Positions 1-12,295 of a stretch of DNA of 64,000 bases are shown here, one piece after another. The DNA comes from Phylloscopus collybita (Eukaryota; Chordata; Aves; Passeriformes; Phylloscopidae), in assembly GCA_027886175.1 (NCBI GenBank), contig JAJNNQ010000002.1, forward strand, positions 4,592,001-4,656,000. The letters run 5' to 3'. The notes beneath the pieces are model-generated. The model ran no database searches. It saw nothing but the letters and a program-made list of their open reading frames with translations, and was not told where the DNA came from. Each line of letters begins with the position of its first letter. Within the stretch, counting starts at the first letter, position 1. The translations under genes and the position numbers were made by a program.

Positions 1-1854
1 ATGCTGTTTATACCCCTGAATGCTGCACATTCTCGTTTTGTTTAACATAAACAACAACTATGCACCGTCTGCTGAAACTTTGTCAACTGCCTCTTCCTTC
101 TGTCTGGATAATGAAAAGACACAATCTAACAAATGCATCTTATTCTAACTGTTTGCTTCCAGACATAATACATCAAGCCTGAAGGTAAGAAGCCAGGGGA
201 GAAAATTAGATGGATTTGGTTCCAGTAGATGTAATTCAGCTTAGCTTCATGGAAGTCAGTAGAATAACACCAAGCAAGCATGAACCAACAACCTAAACCA
301 GTGCTGTACTCTTTTCAATCCCATTCCTGAGCATGCCAGTCTGCCAAGCAGAGAGGTGCACTCCCAGGTTTATAACTCATGTACAGACATTGGATTCACC
401 AGAAAAATGTTCACTTTTGAGAATCTGAAGCAATCATGCACCTATATGTGGGGCAACCTTCCCGTATCTGCAGTGTTAGACTTTACCCTGATATATCCTG
501 CTGTTCAATGTAGAAATACAGGATACTGTGAACCTTTAGCTATGGGATGTCTAAAGATTTGAATGCATGTGGCTTTTCTGCCCCATCATATATCCAGTCA
601 ACACATCTGCAGGGGCCAGCACCTCTGGGGAAGCTGAAGTTAGTGTTTTTCAGAGTCTCTGTTGCACTCAAACGTGCCATGAGACACCCTAGGCATTTTG
701 CTCTGCCTAATTAGACTTAGCTGTGGAAATTCCTCTCTGAAAATTAATTTTCTTCTAAATAAATGCTCCTATGACCACAGTCAGGATTTGAGAAATGATG
801 TGGAGAAAAAAAAACAACCTTTTCTGATTGTCATTTTCGCTTGGCCATCTGAACTGCAAGAATGTCAGACCCATCCAAATAAAATGTCATTGCTTTTCCC
901 TCAACAAAATGACATCCAGTTCCTCAGCTGAGGCTGCAGAACGTTTTCATGAAAAGTAACAGCAAATACAAAGAACAAGAAAAGAGAGAAAGGAGAAGAG
1001 GCATTACCAAACTGATTTTAAACTCCCAATGTGAGCTACAGTTATAAAACATATGTATCATCTTAGCTTCTGTCATGCTAACTGTGCCAAATTCAGGGGG
1101 GAAAAATCTACTAAAAAGCTCAGCAAAGTATCATCCAAAAATATAGAGCTTGAAAACTTTTGATTTGGCATTTTTTCTCTTTTCATAACTCACTTAGCTG
1201 TGTAGCTGCAACAAACCTAGTTGCCCAAAATGATTTCCACCCTGCATTTCCCCAGCTTCTAATGGCTGAAATTAGGCAAAAGGACATGGACTTATACAGG
1301 TCCCTTCCCTTATTTACCCACACCTTCTTTCCTGCAGGACTTTCTCTGAAGTTGCCCTCTGTTGTCAACAACCATCCCTTAGGTCTCAGTTTCCCCTCTG
1401 CTAGGGCCTGCCAATCAAGCTCTGCTGCCTTCCTGAGTCTTAGCATACCTAGCCCAAAAATCAGAGCATCTCTGTGACCAGATATTCACCCAAAGGACTT
1501 TAAGGTGCTCCCTGGTAGCTAATCATCAGTCAAATGCACACTTCTACAGAGGCAGGGTAAGAGTAAGCACCATACCCAGTGCCACCTATGTGCAGGGATC
1601 TGGATTTCTGCTCTGACAGTGCACTGCACAAGCCACTGTCTTTGTCTTGCCACAGCCTCCCGGCAGATTCCAGCAGAGTTTAAAACACCCTCAGTTGGTG
1701 GAAAACAAACAGGAAGGAACTATCAAGATGTTTTGCAAACTTAGAAAAATTCATGAGTGATGAGGAAAGTAACAGCAGAAAAAAATCAGTAATAATAATT
1801 ACTGCTATTGATACCTACTAAATAATCAGTAAAACATAAAGCATTTACACATAC
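1..1854. other. no gene recognised
   Basis: AT-leaning single-copy DNA. On the minus strand it would be intron downstream of the 37-base candidate exon. A 22-base interval between CCAG and GTAAG at about 155-184 on the plus strand is too weak to call an exon. Nothing else is seen. Confidence 0.6.
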
Positions 1855-1891
1855 CTCTTGTCTCAGCTGTTTGATCATTTCTTTTCCATTT
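1855..1891 (-). CDS. candidate short internal exon, unidentified minus-strand gene
   Basis: A 37-base minus-strand interval sits between a long T-rich tract ending ATTCAG and the donor GTATGT (1854-1849). One base completes the Gly codon from the 8.6-kb exon, then NGKEMIKQLRQE follows in frame, ending in phase 0. The peptide looks helical and charged. The exon is as short as known microexons. Its good polypyrimidine tract and phase agreement are the only evidence. Further exons would lie below position 1. Confidence 0.38.
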
Positions 1892-2284
1892 CTGAATAAA
1901 AAAAAAAAATAATCTTGTTTTGCTATTTCAGCTCCTAAACCAATCCAAAACATATGCAGGGATGCCACACACACAAAATAAATCTAGCACACACATCCTC
2001 CACCAGAGACAACCCGACAATTTCAAACCTAAAAGAAAACCCAAAATAAACTGTGAGTTTATCCTGAATGTGGGTGAGTTCTCATTTCACTGAGACAACT
2101 TTCTGGTGAAAATGGCTGAATAATCAGCTGGAAAACTAAATAAATAAAGTCACTAAAAATCAACTCACTAAATGATTTCTGCCCCAAATTTGACATAATA
2201 CATAATTTTCTTGTGCATTTCACTGCACTAGTACATCTCTACAAGCCACGTGTCCAGGGCAGGTATGGACATTTCAATAATAAG

Positions 2285-2382
2285 AATGATCTAGGTGAAG
2301 ATGTCCCTGCTCATTGCAGGGGGGATGGACTAGATGACCTTTAAAAGTCCCTTGTAGCCCAAACTCTTCTATGATTCTATGA
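2285..2382 (+). mobile_element. CR1 LINE, 3' end fragment
   Basis: Plus-strand CR1 tail. GGATGGACTAGATGACCTTTAAAAGTCCCTTGTAGCCC is followed by two copies of the ATTCTATG-type terminal octamer (TTCTATGATTCTATGA). CR1 copies are usually 5' truncated. About 100 bases remain, with no coding part. It is the only clear CR1 in the first 30 kb. Confidence 0.9.
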
Positions 2383-5300
2383 GCTGCAGGAGTAATAAAA
2401 GCAAGGAGTTAAAAAAGTCATAGCAGGTCATCAGAGATATAAAACTCCTTGCTTGGAGGGATGCAGGAATGAGAAGAAAGCAAAACAAGGATTTTGTAGA
2501 AAAGTTTCTCTGTGATTAAGTTGTTCTGTAACAGCAGGGGTTTTTTTGCATCTGCCCTGGATAAGAAGAACTTGTCAGGATGTGGGATGGGAATTAAGCT
2601 GGACTGGAGGACAGTCCAGCTTGATGCCTTCCACAAGAAGCACATTCATCTCAAAAGAGAAAAGAAATGTAGCTTGAAGCCAGGAGCCTGACCCTCAGTC
2701 CTTCCATTTCTATTTTCAGGTATGTGCAAGAGTGACCCTTATTTTGGCTAAAACCTGTGTCTGCTGAGACCACCTGGGAATCTCATGCTCCCTGACACAG
2801 TACATTGGTTCGGAAGTGCAGGGACAGGCTGAGGAAAGGTTTCACACAGGATGAGCTCACCAGTCTACCAAGGTTTTACAACAATCAGTGCTGTGCACGT
2901 TTGTGCCCCGTGCCCCAAATTTTGTGCTCAAAATCAGGAAATGATGAGGTCAGTTCCTGAGACAGCACCACGGGGCTGGCTAAGTGGCAAAGCTGAGGTG
3001 ATATTGTCATAAAAGCTCCTGCTGGGGGCTGTGTTTGCTGGCAGCAGCACAGTTGCATTGCTCATGTCTGGGAGTGCTGAGAATAAGAAATTTTCTGTAA
3101 CAAAAACCCAGCCTGAGCCAAAGTGCAGAAGGAAGAGAGAGGCTATAGGTCCAGTCTTGCAGCTGACCCATCTGGTGAAGACCTCAACTCAAAGCCAGAG
3201 GCCACAGAACAGAGTGTGGAATGCAATAACCAGGCCTCCACAAGACAAAAACAGAAGCATTTGTGGGGATGGATGCACTAAGTCAATGCAGCCATGAAAT
3301 AAAAGAGCCCAGCTCAGTGTTTCCCTGTTCATGACAAGGAACAAGAGGCTGAGCAAGGTGAGCAGTGGGTGTGGAGGGAGGAAGGAAATGCACTGTGGGA
3401 GCCCCATGGAGTGAGCCAGTGTCAGTTTGTTACCTGGGGTGAAGCAATCGCTGGAAAGTCTCCTGTGTTTGTGGTATTTTGTCACAATGAATATTTAATT
3501 AGGCCAAGGCACGCCTGGCAGTTTGCAGACACATTCTCACTGCTCCAGAGCCTCCATCGAGATGGGGGATGCACAAAGGAGTCTACAACCTCAGGCCATT
3601 GTTTCCACCCAGGTCACTCCTGTAGGCAGCTAAACCCTTGACCACTCCTTTAAAAACCTGACTTACAGATGATAAATACAAGCACCAAGTGAGCAGCAGA
3701 GTTTCCTTAAACCTAAGCATTGCTGAGACTCAGCAATATCTTTTTTATTTTGGCTGAAACAAGGCACCCATTCTAGCCATGTAAGTATGGAGTTGGGTAA
3801 ACAGCTTGCTCTTGAAGAAAAACCTCAAGAAGCTTCACTACACTGAAAACCTCATTAGTCCTTTTGATTGCACAGTGGTAAATGTGACAATCTTGTGCAG
3901 AGCCAAGGTTAATGCTGTCCTGCACAACTAGATGTGGCTGTGGGGATCAAACATCAGTACTCCCAAGTAATCAGAATTCAAATCTGGCCATGGAGACTGG
4001 TTTTGCTCCAATACATTAATTCCAACTTTTCACATTCACCAGCCTTTTCAAATCATGATCTTCAGAAACATGAGTGTCTCATTGTCCCCCTGGTGTCCTG
4101 AAACACATCCAGCCCTGAACCACCCAGCACTGGCAAGAGCAAACAGCACACATCTGCAGCCAGCAAAATGGCATCTGACAGCACCAAGGAGGCTGAATCC
4201 TGTGCCAAGGGCAGCTGCCAGCCTGGGGATGCTGGGCTTCAGGACTCTGATGGGACATGAGCATTGTCCAGGCTTCCTGAGAAATTTACTCACCACAAAC
4301 ACAGCAGTGCACGATAAATAACTTTACTCTCAAGGGATCACTGCCTTCAGACCAGCTCCCACAGAGGGGTAAATTTCAGGCTGCCCTTTTGCTTTCTCTT
4401 ATCACATTTTTGGTGTTAGAGGTGAAGGGAAGTATCTTCTTGCAGGAAAAAACCTATATTAACAATAGTCCTGATGTCATTCTCTTGGGCTCATATTTTT
4501 CCTGTGAGCACATATACCTCAATCATTCCTTCATTTTCATTGATCCCAATTAAAGGACAAATTAAAAACTGATCATTAATTCACGGGCTTACCTGGTCCC
4601 TCTCCCACCGAGAAACATTTGCTTATTTATGTAAATATCCTTTTTTTTTGCTCCATCCCCCAACATGCAATTATGCCTCAGAAGTTTAAAAAAAACTCCA
4701 AAAACTGGGGATTTTTTTTTAATTACCTAGAATTACCTGGACTGCACCAGATCCTGCTGGAGGCCTCCCCTCAAACCACCTCATGATCACAGTGGGTTTC
4801 TACTTTTCCAAACACTCAGCCCTATGATGCCCCTTCACGCCAGTTTGGCTCAGTTTTGAATTCACAGCAGATCTCTGAAGGACAAAATTAACCTTAAGAC
4901 CCTTTAACATGCGTTTGCCTGATACAGCCCATTGAGATTTAACTTATTTTTCAGTGGATGAGCCATTGGCCTGCAACCACCTTGTGCAAAACAGCTTCCC
5001 TGCAGCACTAGACCTGGCAGAGAGATATGTTGAAAACTGCCTTTGCCCCAGACAATCAGCAGGGGAAGAGACCTCAGCCTAGCTGGGGCTTCAACAGATG
5101 TATGGATGTGCAACCACATTGAAACAACTCCCATAAATGTTTGCAGCAAGTGTGGATCCTGACACTGACAACAGCTCATTCTTCAAAATATTTTGCTACC
5201 TATAAGCTAACTGCTTCCCAAGTCTTCCCTTGGCCAGCAAGGAGGAAAAAGGCTGAAGTGGGGAAAATTCCCCATCTGTTTGGCCTTGGAGGCCGCATTT

Positions 5301-8300
5301 GCTTGTGCACAGCCTCTCACATGCTCCAACACCCCGTCAAAACGCTGTCTGAACTCTTCCACCGATACTTCATCTGTCATCAGCTGGACTAACAAAGACC
5401 ATCTTCCCTCCCACCTCAGACCTCAAATCTCTGCTTGTCCCCCTGCTTTTGCATGGGTTTTCCAGGCAGGAAACATGGGGTATGTTAAAGACCCCAGAGC
5501 TGCAGCAGGAGGTGGTCAAATAAATGAGACAAAGTCACAGAAGAAGTCAGAAGAACAGCAGCAAAGAGAGGCCATGGTCCATCTGAGGCCTCCCAGCCCT
5601 GTGCATTAACCACAGTAAGCCTTCCACTTACATCTTATTTTATCCTCTAAATGCTGGAGGCTGTTTAGTGTCTTTTTTTTTTTTTCCTCTCTCTTTTTTT
5701 TTTATTTTCTGTTCAAATATTTTACTAGCTACACTGAAAAGAGAGCTACAAACAGTAGGGGAGAATCTCTCATGGCCAGAATACAATGAAGCGCATAAGT
5801 GCGGGGGATTGCTCCTTACAATGCTTGAATCAAAGATAAACATGAAAAGAGCTACCTCCTTAGAGCAAAAAACAGAGCAAGACACCATTCCCAAGGGGAG
5901 CAGTGATGTCTTTAAAAAATAAATCAGCCACCTCAGAGGTCAGAGCAACGTGGGGAAGAATTTTTTTTCATCCAACATCTCACCTGAATTTCAAATCCAG
6001 GTAATTTGCTGGCAAACAGCATTTGAGAAAAACACTGGGGTGTAGGATTCACTGCAGAAAAAGTCTCCCTTCCAAGGACCCCAAAACACTCCACAGTCCT
6101 TATGTAAGGGAACTTCACAGCACCCCTAACTACTGGCTGGAAATCTCTTGTTCTTAAAATGATGTCATGCCTGTTTTGGGCTGAGAGACAAGACAACCAC
6201 AGGTACAGTGTGCTCCTCAGCTCCTGTTTTCCAGCCCAGGGCTGCCTTCCCCCTGAACTCTTTGGGGCCACTGTGGCATCCAGCACTGGCTATATCCCAG
6301 AGAAGTGAGCAGACTCTTTCCCAAAAGCAAGGTACATCTGTCTTGGGTGCTTCCTGGCAGACCTCTGGAGGCCACAAACATACCCTAAATCCATAAAACA
6401 TCCAATCTTATGAAACTAAGAGCCACAGAGACAAGGACAGGCATTCTTAAACCACTAAGGAAAAAGATAAAGCTCCCTTGATACCCTCCAAGGGACGCCA
6501 TTGTCCCTTGGGGATGTTGCCAAAGCCTCCACAGCAGCACTGTGCAGCATCAGACTGAGTCTCAATCCACTTCTACTCTTCCTCTCAACTGGGATCTACA
6601 TCAGCAGCCACAGGTCCCAGGGTCAGTGACACAAAAGTCACCCTTCAGCCCTTGGGTTGGGCTGAATCTCTTCCTGGAGAGCACGGAGGGCTTCAGGAGG
6701 AGACTGCAGACCATGATCAGAGCTGCAAGAGGCTGAGATCATTGCTCCACTTGGATTTTCCAGCCAAGCTATCCAAGTGGTGAGGTATTAGCACAAGGAA
6801 AGAAGAAGAGTAAGCTTGAGGTGTCTTCAAAATGAATCCCCTCTTCTGCCCACCTGCAGGGAAGGAGCATCATGTCTCACACGACTCTGCCTGAAAAACC
6901 CATGCAGCATCCCAAAATATGGGAGCTTTTATTTGGTCATGGGGTAAAAGAGAAAGCATCATAATAAGGGTTAGACTCCAGACCGAGATGAAGTGATACC
7001 ACGTGAAAACTGGTACAGTGTGCTGAAAACTTCAGGATGCTTTTGGAGCCCACCTTGTTCAACTGCTGCCCAGAGAAGATGGAGGGCTAAATATTATTGC
7101 CCTTTGAGAAAAGCTTCCCATCGCTGGCTGGTCCTGTTCACCACATCAGGGCTCTGCCACCATCAGTTGTAGATGTCAAATTTTTTGACACTTACATCCA
7201 GTGCAACTGCCCTCCAGCAGGGTCTAAACACGTTCTGCTGCTGCTTTCAATAATTTTATTCTGATGGAGGAATCAGCATGGCAGAGGAGAGGCAGGGACA
7301 GACTGCCCAGGACAGACACCAGGGTGTGCTCAGCTGCTACAAGCACAGTCCAGGCAGCACCACCTCTTGGTGAAGAAAAGGATGTTTTAGGGAAAAAAAA
7401 CCCACAAAAACTATCAGAGAGGAAGGAAGCATGAGAAACAAAATGAACATGCATAGAAGGACTGAAACAAAGCAGAGCTCCTTCCATTGGTATTCCCTTA
7501 GCACCCAGAGGCAGCCACAATTGAGGGGAAATTGGGTGGCAGTGTCTTTCAGTGACTTATCCTTTGGGAGAGAAAATCAAATTGATGTATTTCCCAGGGA
7601 AAGGAGAAGCCTACCATCAGCACCGGAGGAATTTGATCGTAGGAGGGATAAGAGAAGAAAACGCTTTTATTTTTTTTCTTGATGTGAGGACATGTCCTTT
7701 CCTGAAAAAGGGAGGGAGATCCTGTTGTTAAGTTACACCAATGCTCCCCTGGAGTCTGCTGGCATCCATGTCCTGAGTATGGGATGCCATTTGGGATGTC
7801 ATTTGGGATGCATCACAGCCCAGGAGAGCTGCCCTGGCTGGGTACAGGCCAGACACATTTGGGTGCTCCATGGGACCCTTGTGCTTTACATGTTGAGTCT
7901 CAGGAGGCTCAGCCTGTGTAATTACTGTGCAGGGGTTTTTTGGGCAATTTGTTGTCTTTCTGTGGAAATGGAAATTCCATGCCTTGCTTCCAGAGCCAGA
8001 GCAGCCTTCACTCTTTGACACATGGTTGCCTTGGCACTTTTCTCAGAGCTCTCTCCTTACATGTGCTACTGTTTATATTTCCTCTGATTTGTGTTGGACA
8101 AGATGAGCAACACTCAGATTTCAGCAAGGTGTGTAACACACTCTGGTTAGCACAAGAAAACTCTGCTTTAGACAACAGCAAGAAAACATCTCAATTATAT
8201 TTTCACCTGCCTCCAACTCCAGCTTTTCAAACCCAAGGCAGACAGCAAAAGGCCTCTAGCAGAGGCTGGCCTGCCTCAAAAAACAACTCAATTTCCACCA

Positions 8301-8633
8301 GCAGTGGAAAGCTGCTTCTGAACTTTACTCTTGCAGTACAGACAAGTAACACAACAAAGTTGAACCACCACTGAAATGTGGTAAAAGGGATAACGTCTAA
8401 TGTGTGCTCAAGAAAGTGTAAGAGAGTGTTTACGCCCCAATATCACTGGATATTGAGTCTGTGGGAACAACTGCAAAGATAATTTAGCAAAACCACCCGG
8501 CCACCTCTTCACCCATGCTTCTTTACCCTCAAGAAGTATAGAAAGAAAAAACAGTTTAAGCATGTTTATGGCAAATCCATGGCTCTCATTAGATTTTTAG
8601 TAGTCCAACAGGCCAAATATAGGCAACACTTAC
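2383..8633. other. no gene recognised; candidate intron
   Basis: Single-copy sequence between the CR1 tail at 2.3 kb and the candidate exon at 8.6 kb. A minus-strand GTAAGC donor near 4.59 kb has no convincing acceptor. A 12-base unit repeated three times lies at 7.78 kb. All open frames are below 120 codons except one of 144 codons at 7.94-8.37 kb, which shows no family wording. Confidence 0.6.
7781..7816 (+). repeat. 12-base tandem repeat, three copies
   Basis: GGGATGCCATTT, GGGATGTCATTT and GGGATGCATCAC stand head to tail, the third copy partly decayed. A small local duplication without known role. Confidence 0.7.
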
Positions 8634-8704
8634 CCCATGGCTAAAACAGAGAACTTCTGCAGGTCACACTGGCTTCTCATGGAAGGGGTCTGCTCTTTTT
8701 GGTC
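8634..8704 (-). CDS. candidate internal exon, unidentified minus-strand gene
   Basis: A 71-base minus-strand interval bounded by TTTAATCTTTTTCAG and GTAAGT (8633-8628), both close to consensus. In the frame set by the upstream candidate ATG it reads DQKEQTPSMRSQ then CDLQKFSVLAM plus two bases of a Gly codon. It is open throughout and ends in phase 2. No family is recognised. It lies at the edge of the CpG-richer block that starts near 8.85 kb. Support is splice signals and frame agreement, not homology. Confidence 0.4.
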
Positions 8705-8849
8705 CTGAAAAAGATTAAATTGCCTTTGTGCCCTTTCCATGTGGATACACCCTGATGGGATGGAGGGAGATGCTGGGCCAGAAGTTCTGATATTCTGCCT
8801 TGAAATTCAGTTTTGCCTAAATGGGTCCATTTTAGAGGCAACCTGGGAC

Positions 8850-10092
8850 TGAGCGCATGTCAGAGGCACATTTTTAGCAATGTCATCGTTTGCAAAGAGC
8901 GCTGGGGAGGCTCAGCCACGAAACACACATTCACCCAATGTCAAGGATGCCCAATATTAAAAGCAAAGCAGCTCCCAAAAGGCAGAAAACTCATTTGCCT
9001 GAGGCCACCCATTCGGGCTGCTGCAGGCGGCCGGGTTCCCAAACAAGCAGGGGGTTGGAGGGAGCAGAAAGGATTTTGCATGGTTCATGTGTCAGCCACG
9101 GCTCAGAAAGGTCAATCAGTTTTTCGGTGGAAGCCAAAGGAGAGGAGAAAACTGCAGCTGATTAGGCGGAAGGGGGGGAAGGGGAGAAGGAATCTGCAGC
9201 CGTGCCAAAACCTTTGTAAACAAACTTCGCTGCAATGTTGCAGATGAAAGAGCAAGGCCTGGCGAGCGGGGCCCAGCTCCTCGGCATAAATCAGGAGCCG
9301 CTCCAGCAAAATCAAGGAAGTCACGCCGGCACAAATGGGACAAGAATCACCCCCTCCTGCCGCTAAACAATAGCCCTGGCCCCCAAACACGATTCCCCCC
9401 TCCCACACGGGAGCAGTGCGCTTGGGTGGCAGCACGGCCGAGTGCCGCGGTGCTGGAGCACTCGAGCCCCCAGAGGCCAGGCCCAGCCCGGGTTTGAGGA
9501 GCGGGGTTGCTTCCATTGAGCCACAGCCGGTTCAGGAGGAGGGGGCAGTGGATTCACCTCCAGCTTCTGGATTTCCTTTGTTCCTCCTCTCAAACAGATC
9601 CCCTGCACGCGATAGGGACAGAGATAGGGGAAAGGCTGTCGTCCCGAAAGGAGATGAGCAGCAGCACAGACTGCAGCTCGCTGACAGCACGCTGAGCCGC
9701 AAGCCACTTTTTACACCCTTTTCAATAAATATTAGCTGGAGGGGGCTCTGCTTTTCCCACTCTCCTGCCAGCGTGGCCTCTTATTGTTTACTCTCCCCCA
9801 GCAGTCCAGGCGTTCTTGTTAATGTGCTGTGATTGAGTACTTGGGAGAGGATGGGGTTTGGAGTTCGCTCCCGGCTCCCTTTGGAGAGCTGTTTACTCTT
9901 TCGTGGTGCCCATGGCCCGCTGAAGACAGCGCTCCTTCCCTCACCCCTGCTGCGTCCATCTGCTTTGTCTGCCTGTTTTCCTGCTGCCACCGGCAGGCAG
10001 CTGGCCTGTGCATTTCAGCTGGCTGTTCCTAAACCCCTGGAGGAAAAAATAAAATTAACCCCGTAAAGAAAGGGGGCTGGGAAGGATGGGGA

Positions 10093-10129
<37 letters not shown>

Positions 10130-10240
10130 CAGTTCTGCCGCCCAACACTGCTCCCGCTCCACAGCTGCCTGCAAGGATGGGCGCCAGCACAGGGCTGAGC
10201 CTCAGCTGACATCAGGATGCTCCTGGCACCAGGTGAGGAT
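8850..10240. promoter_or_regulatory. CpG-richer block with FOX/SOX-like sites, candidate enhancer or promoter
   Basis: CpG dinucleotides are clearly more frequent here than in the flanks, especially at 9.25-9.5 kb. Forkhead-type words occur at 9213-9225 (TTTGTAAACAAAC) and 9781-9791 (TTATTGTTTAC). A SOX-like TAAACAATAG lies at 9364-9373, and AATAAATATT lies near 9.72 kb. The block ends with an AG microsatellite and a GTGAGG donor-like site at 10237. This could be an enhancer in an intron of the minus-strand candidate gene, or a plus-strand start region. Motif calls by eye do not prove function. Confidence 0.4.
10097..10126 (+). repeat. (AG)n microsatellite
   Basis: About 15 uninterrupted AG units inside the CpG-richer block. 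GAGA tracts are common near avian promoters, but here only the repeat itself is certain. Confidence 0.95.
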
Positions 10241-12174
10241 TTTTTGTCTGGGTTTGGTTTTTTTTTTTGGTCTCATTTTGCATTTTATACCTCCAGCAGA
10301 CAGCATGCAAGCACAAGGTTTTAGCTCTTCTTGGGTCTTGATGTCTCTGCCCCCACGGCACAGGGTTTCAGACTCCATTTCTCCTGGTCTTGATGTTGTG
10401 CTGTGGGTCTCTGCTGATTCCCTGGCTGAAGACAGGGACAGTCACACCTGACAGCCCAAGTCACCAGCAGGCACACTCTGCATCCTTCCCCCACAGAAGC
10501 CCAAAACAAGAACATGATAATCAGACACCATGGAGCAAGGGCTGCTCTCCCATGTTGTCACCTCCACTGTGCTTCTGTCAATGTACCACCAAAATCCTTG
10601 ACACTGGTGCAGCCAGTAGGAACTCACATTTGGTCTCGGGGACCCCAAAGATTTTTCAGGAGAGCTGTGACCAGAGTCAGTCAGTACAAGCCATGGAGTG
10701 GCAGTCTGTGAGAACAGAGATAGCCTGATTGATGCCTTTTTAAAGTCTGTTTCTGCATCCCCCTGGAAACCAGACCATTTGGAGTTCAAGTGAGGGCCAG
10801 GGTGTCTCTGTGGTTTGCAGCATCACTGGACACACCAGGGCTCCCCAGTCCCTCAAGCACTATGCTCTGCCAGCAGCCTCAGAGGTCACCCTCTGACCCG
10901 TGGGGACATTTTGTGGCAGAGACAAACATCACATGGAGTCACTGACTACATGCTGACCCTGCAGGGAAGGTAGGAGACATCTGGCATAAAGATGAAGCAG
11001 TGCCTGGAGAGCCCAGTGAGGGTCCTGACATTTGGATATCACGAGGGGCTGGGCTTTCAGCCTGCCTTTCATCAGAGTCCCTGCTACAGAGTATCCAAAC
11101 CCTTCCGTCTAACCCAAAACCCTCTCAAACATGGCTCATTTCTGCACAGTCTGACCTGATCTGGGAAGTATTTAACCACTAAAAGGCAGAACTGATAAGC
11201 GAGCTAACATGATAACCTGCTGGGCGCCCACAGGCAGATGCAAATACACACCTGTGTCCACAGTCCCACCAGGCAAACACAGCAGCTCTGGGTGTAAATA
11301 CACATGTGACACAGACAGAAATCCCCACAGCACATTCCAGCTGAGGGCTACTCACACAGAGCTTTCCCCACATCTCCCTCCTCACACTCTGAGTGGCAAC
11401 TGGGGCCATTCCTGGCTTGCCTTTGACCTCCCTTAGCTCTACAGACATAAATGAGGTCTGCTCCTCTTTGCACAAAACACTCCCAGCTAACAGGAAAAGC
11501 AAGTGGAACCAGAAGTTAGCTACAGTTGTCAAGCCAATATTATATGCTGGGGAAACCAGCAGAAGCTGCAAATCTCCCGGGAAAACTGTAAGCCCCCTTG
11601 CACACAGACTCCTCTGAGTAAGTAGGTATCCAGGATCTAGCATCCCCCAGGGACCTCAGCTACTAAGTCTGCTCCCTGGGGAGTCTTCAAAGCATGTTTT
11701 CTTCTCCTTCACACCCTAAACCTGTGGAAGGCAGTGGTTTTAGTCTCTGCTCAGCCACACCTCTGCTGCTCCACGAGCCAGCCCTGGCAGGGGCTGTGCT
11801 TGGCACAGGTGAAGCAGATGCCAGGTGCACATCAGCGGGGAATCACACCTCAGGATCTCACATGAGCTCACTGGAGCTGCAACCAAAACCCTCTGCAAGA
11901 CATGCCCTCCCACTCCCCACCCATCTCTGCAGCAGCAGCTGGGAGAGCAAAGCTGCATCGCCTGTCTGGCACATTTGCCCTCATATCCCTCTCTCCAGGT
12001 GTGCACAGTGGTTTTTTTTAACATTAAAGAGAGATGCTCCGGTGCCTCCAACAGAAAATAGATACCCCTCATTGTTTGAGTCTGTATTCATAAAAGTCAA
12101 AGTCGCTGTAAATAATAATTTAATGGATGTTCTGCTGTTGGTCTGGGTCCATTAGAGACACTTACTTTTCTTAC
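10241..12174. other. no gene recognised; candidate intron
   Basis: Single-copy DNA with several frames of 100-155 codons on both strands (for example 11179-11643 minus). None has family wording or a supporting splice structure. No repeat is recognised. Confidence 0.6.
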
Positions 12175-12249
12175 CTTCATTTCCTCTCTGTTCTTCCAAG
12201 TAATAGGCTTTGCTGGTGCCAATTCCATGCTGCTGCCCCTTGAAAATAG
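12175..12249 (-). CDS. candidate exon with start codon, unidentified minus-strand gene
   Basis: A 75-base minus-strand interval sits between CCCCTCTCACCTACAG and GTAAGA (12174-12169). It contains ATG at 12228-12226 in a strong Kozak setting (A at -3, G at +4), followed by 17 more open codons: MELAPAKPITWKNREEMK. The whole exon is open in two frames. In the ATG frame it joins without shift to the candidate exons at 8.6 and 1.9 kb; the other frame meets a stop in the 8.6-kb exon. A second GTAAGT lies nine bases further and could serve as an alternative donor. The peptide is hydrophilic, with no domain I recognise. Alternatives are a 5' leader exon or a noncoding RNA. Confidence 0.4.
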
Positions 12250-12283
12250 CTGTAGGTGAGAGGGGATGAAGATGTTCACTCAC

Positions 12284-12295
12284 CAAAGCGTTTGA
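12284..12295 (-). other. possible 12-base microexon
   Basis: On the minus strand CTCTCCTTTCTGTACAG is followed by 12 bases and then GTGAGTG. It lies 35 bases upstream of the candidate exon at 12.2 kb. Such a tight arrangement could be an alternative microexon or an alternative acceptor, and could also be chance. Confidence 0.15.

Noticed and set aside
155..184. 22-base plus-strand interval between TTCCAG and GTAAGA
   Set aside because: Single weak candidate with no partner exons on the plus strand.
4560..4640. Minus-strand GTAAGC donor after GGGAGAGGGACCAG near 4.59 kb
   Set aside because: No convincing acceptor upstream within a plausible exon length.
8813..9247. 144-codon plus-strand frame in the CpG-richer block
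   Set aside because: Nothing protein-like in composition or motifs. The block is better explained as regulatory DNA.
1855..12228. Possible G-protein gamma subunit, suggested by KEMIKQLRQE in the candidate peptide
   Set aside because: Gamma subunits have a similar helix start, but the preceding 40 residues, exon layout and missing CAAX end do not fit. The likeness is too short.
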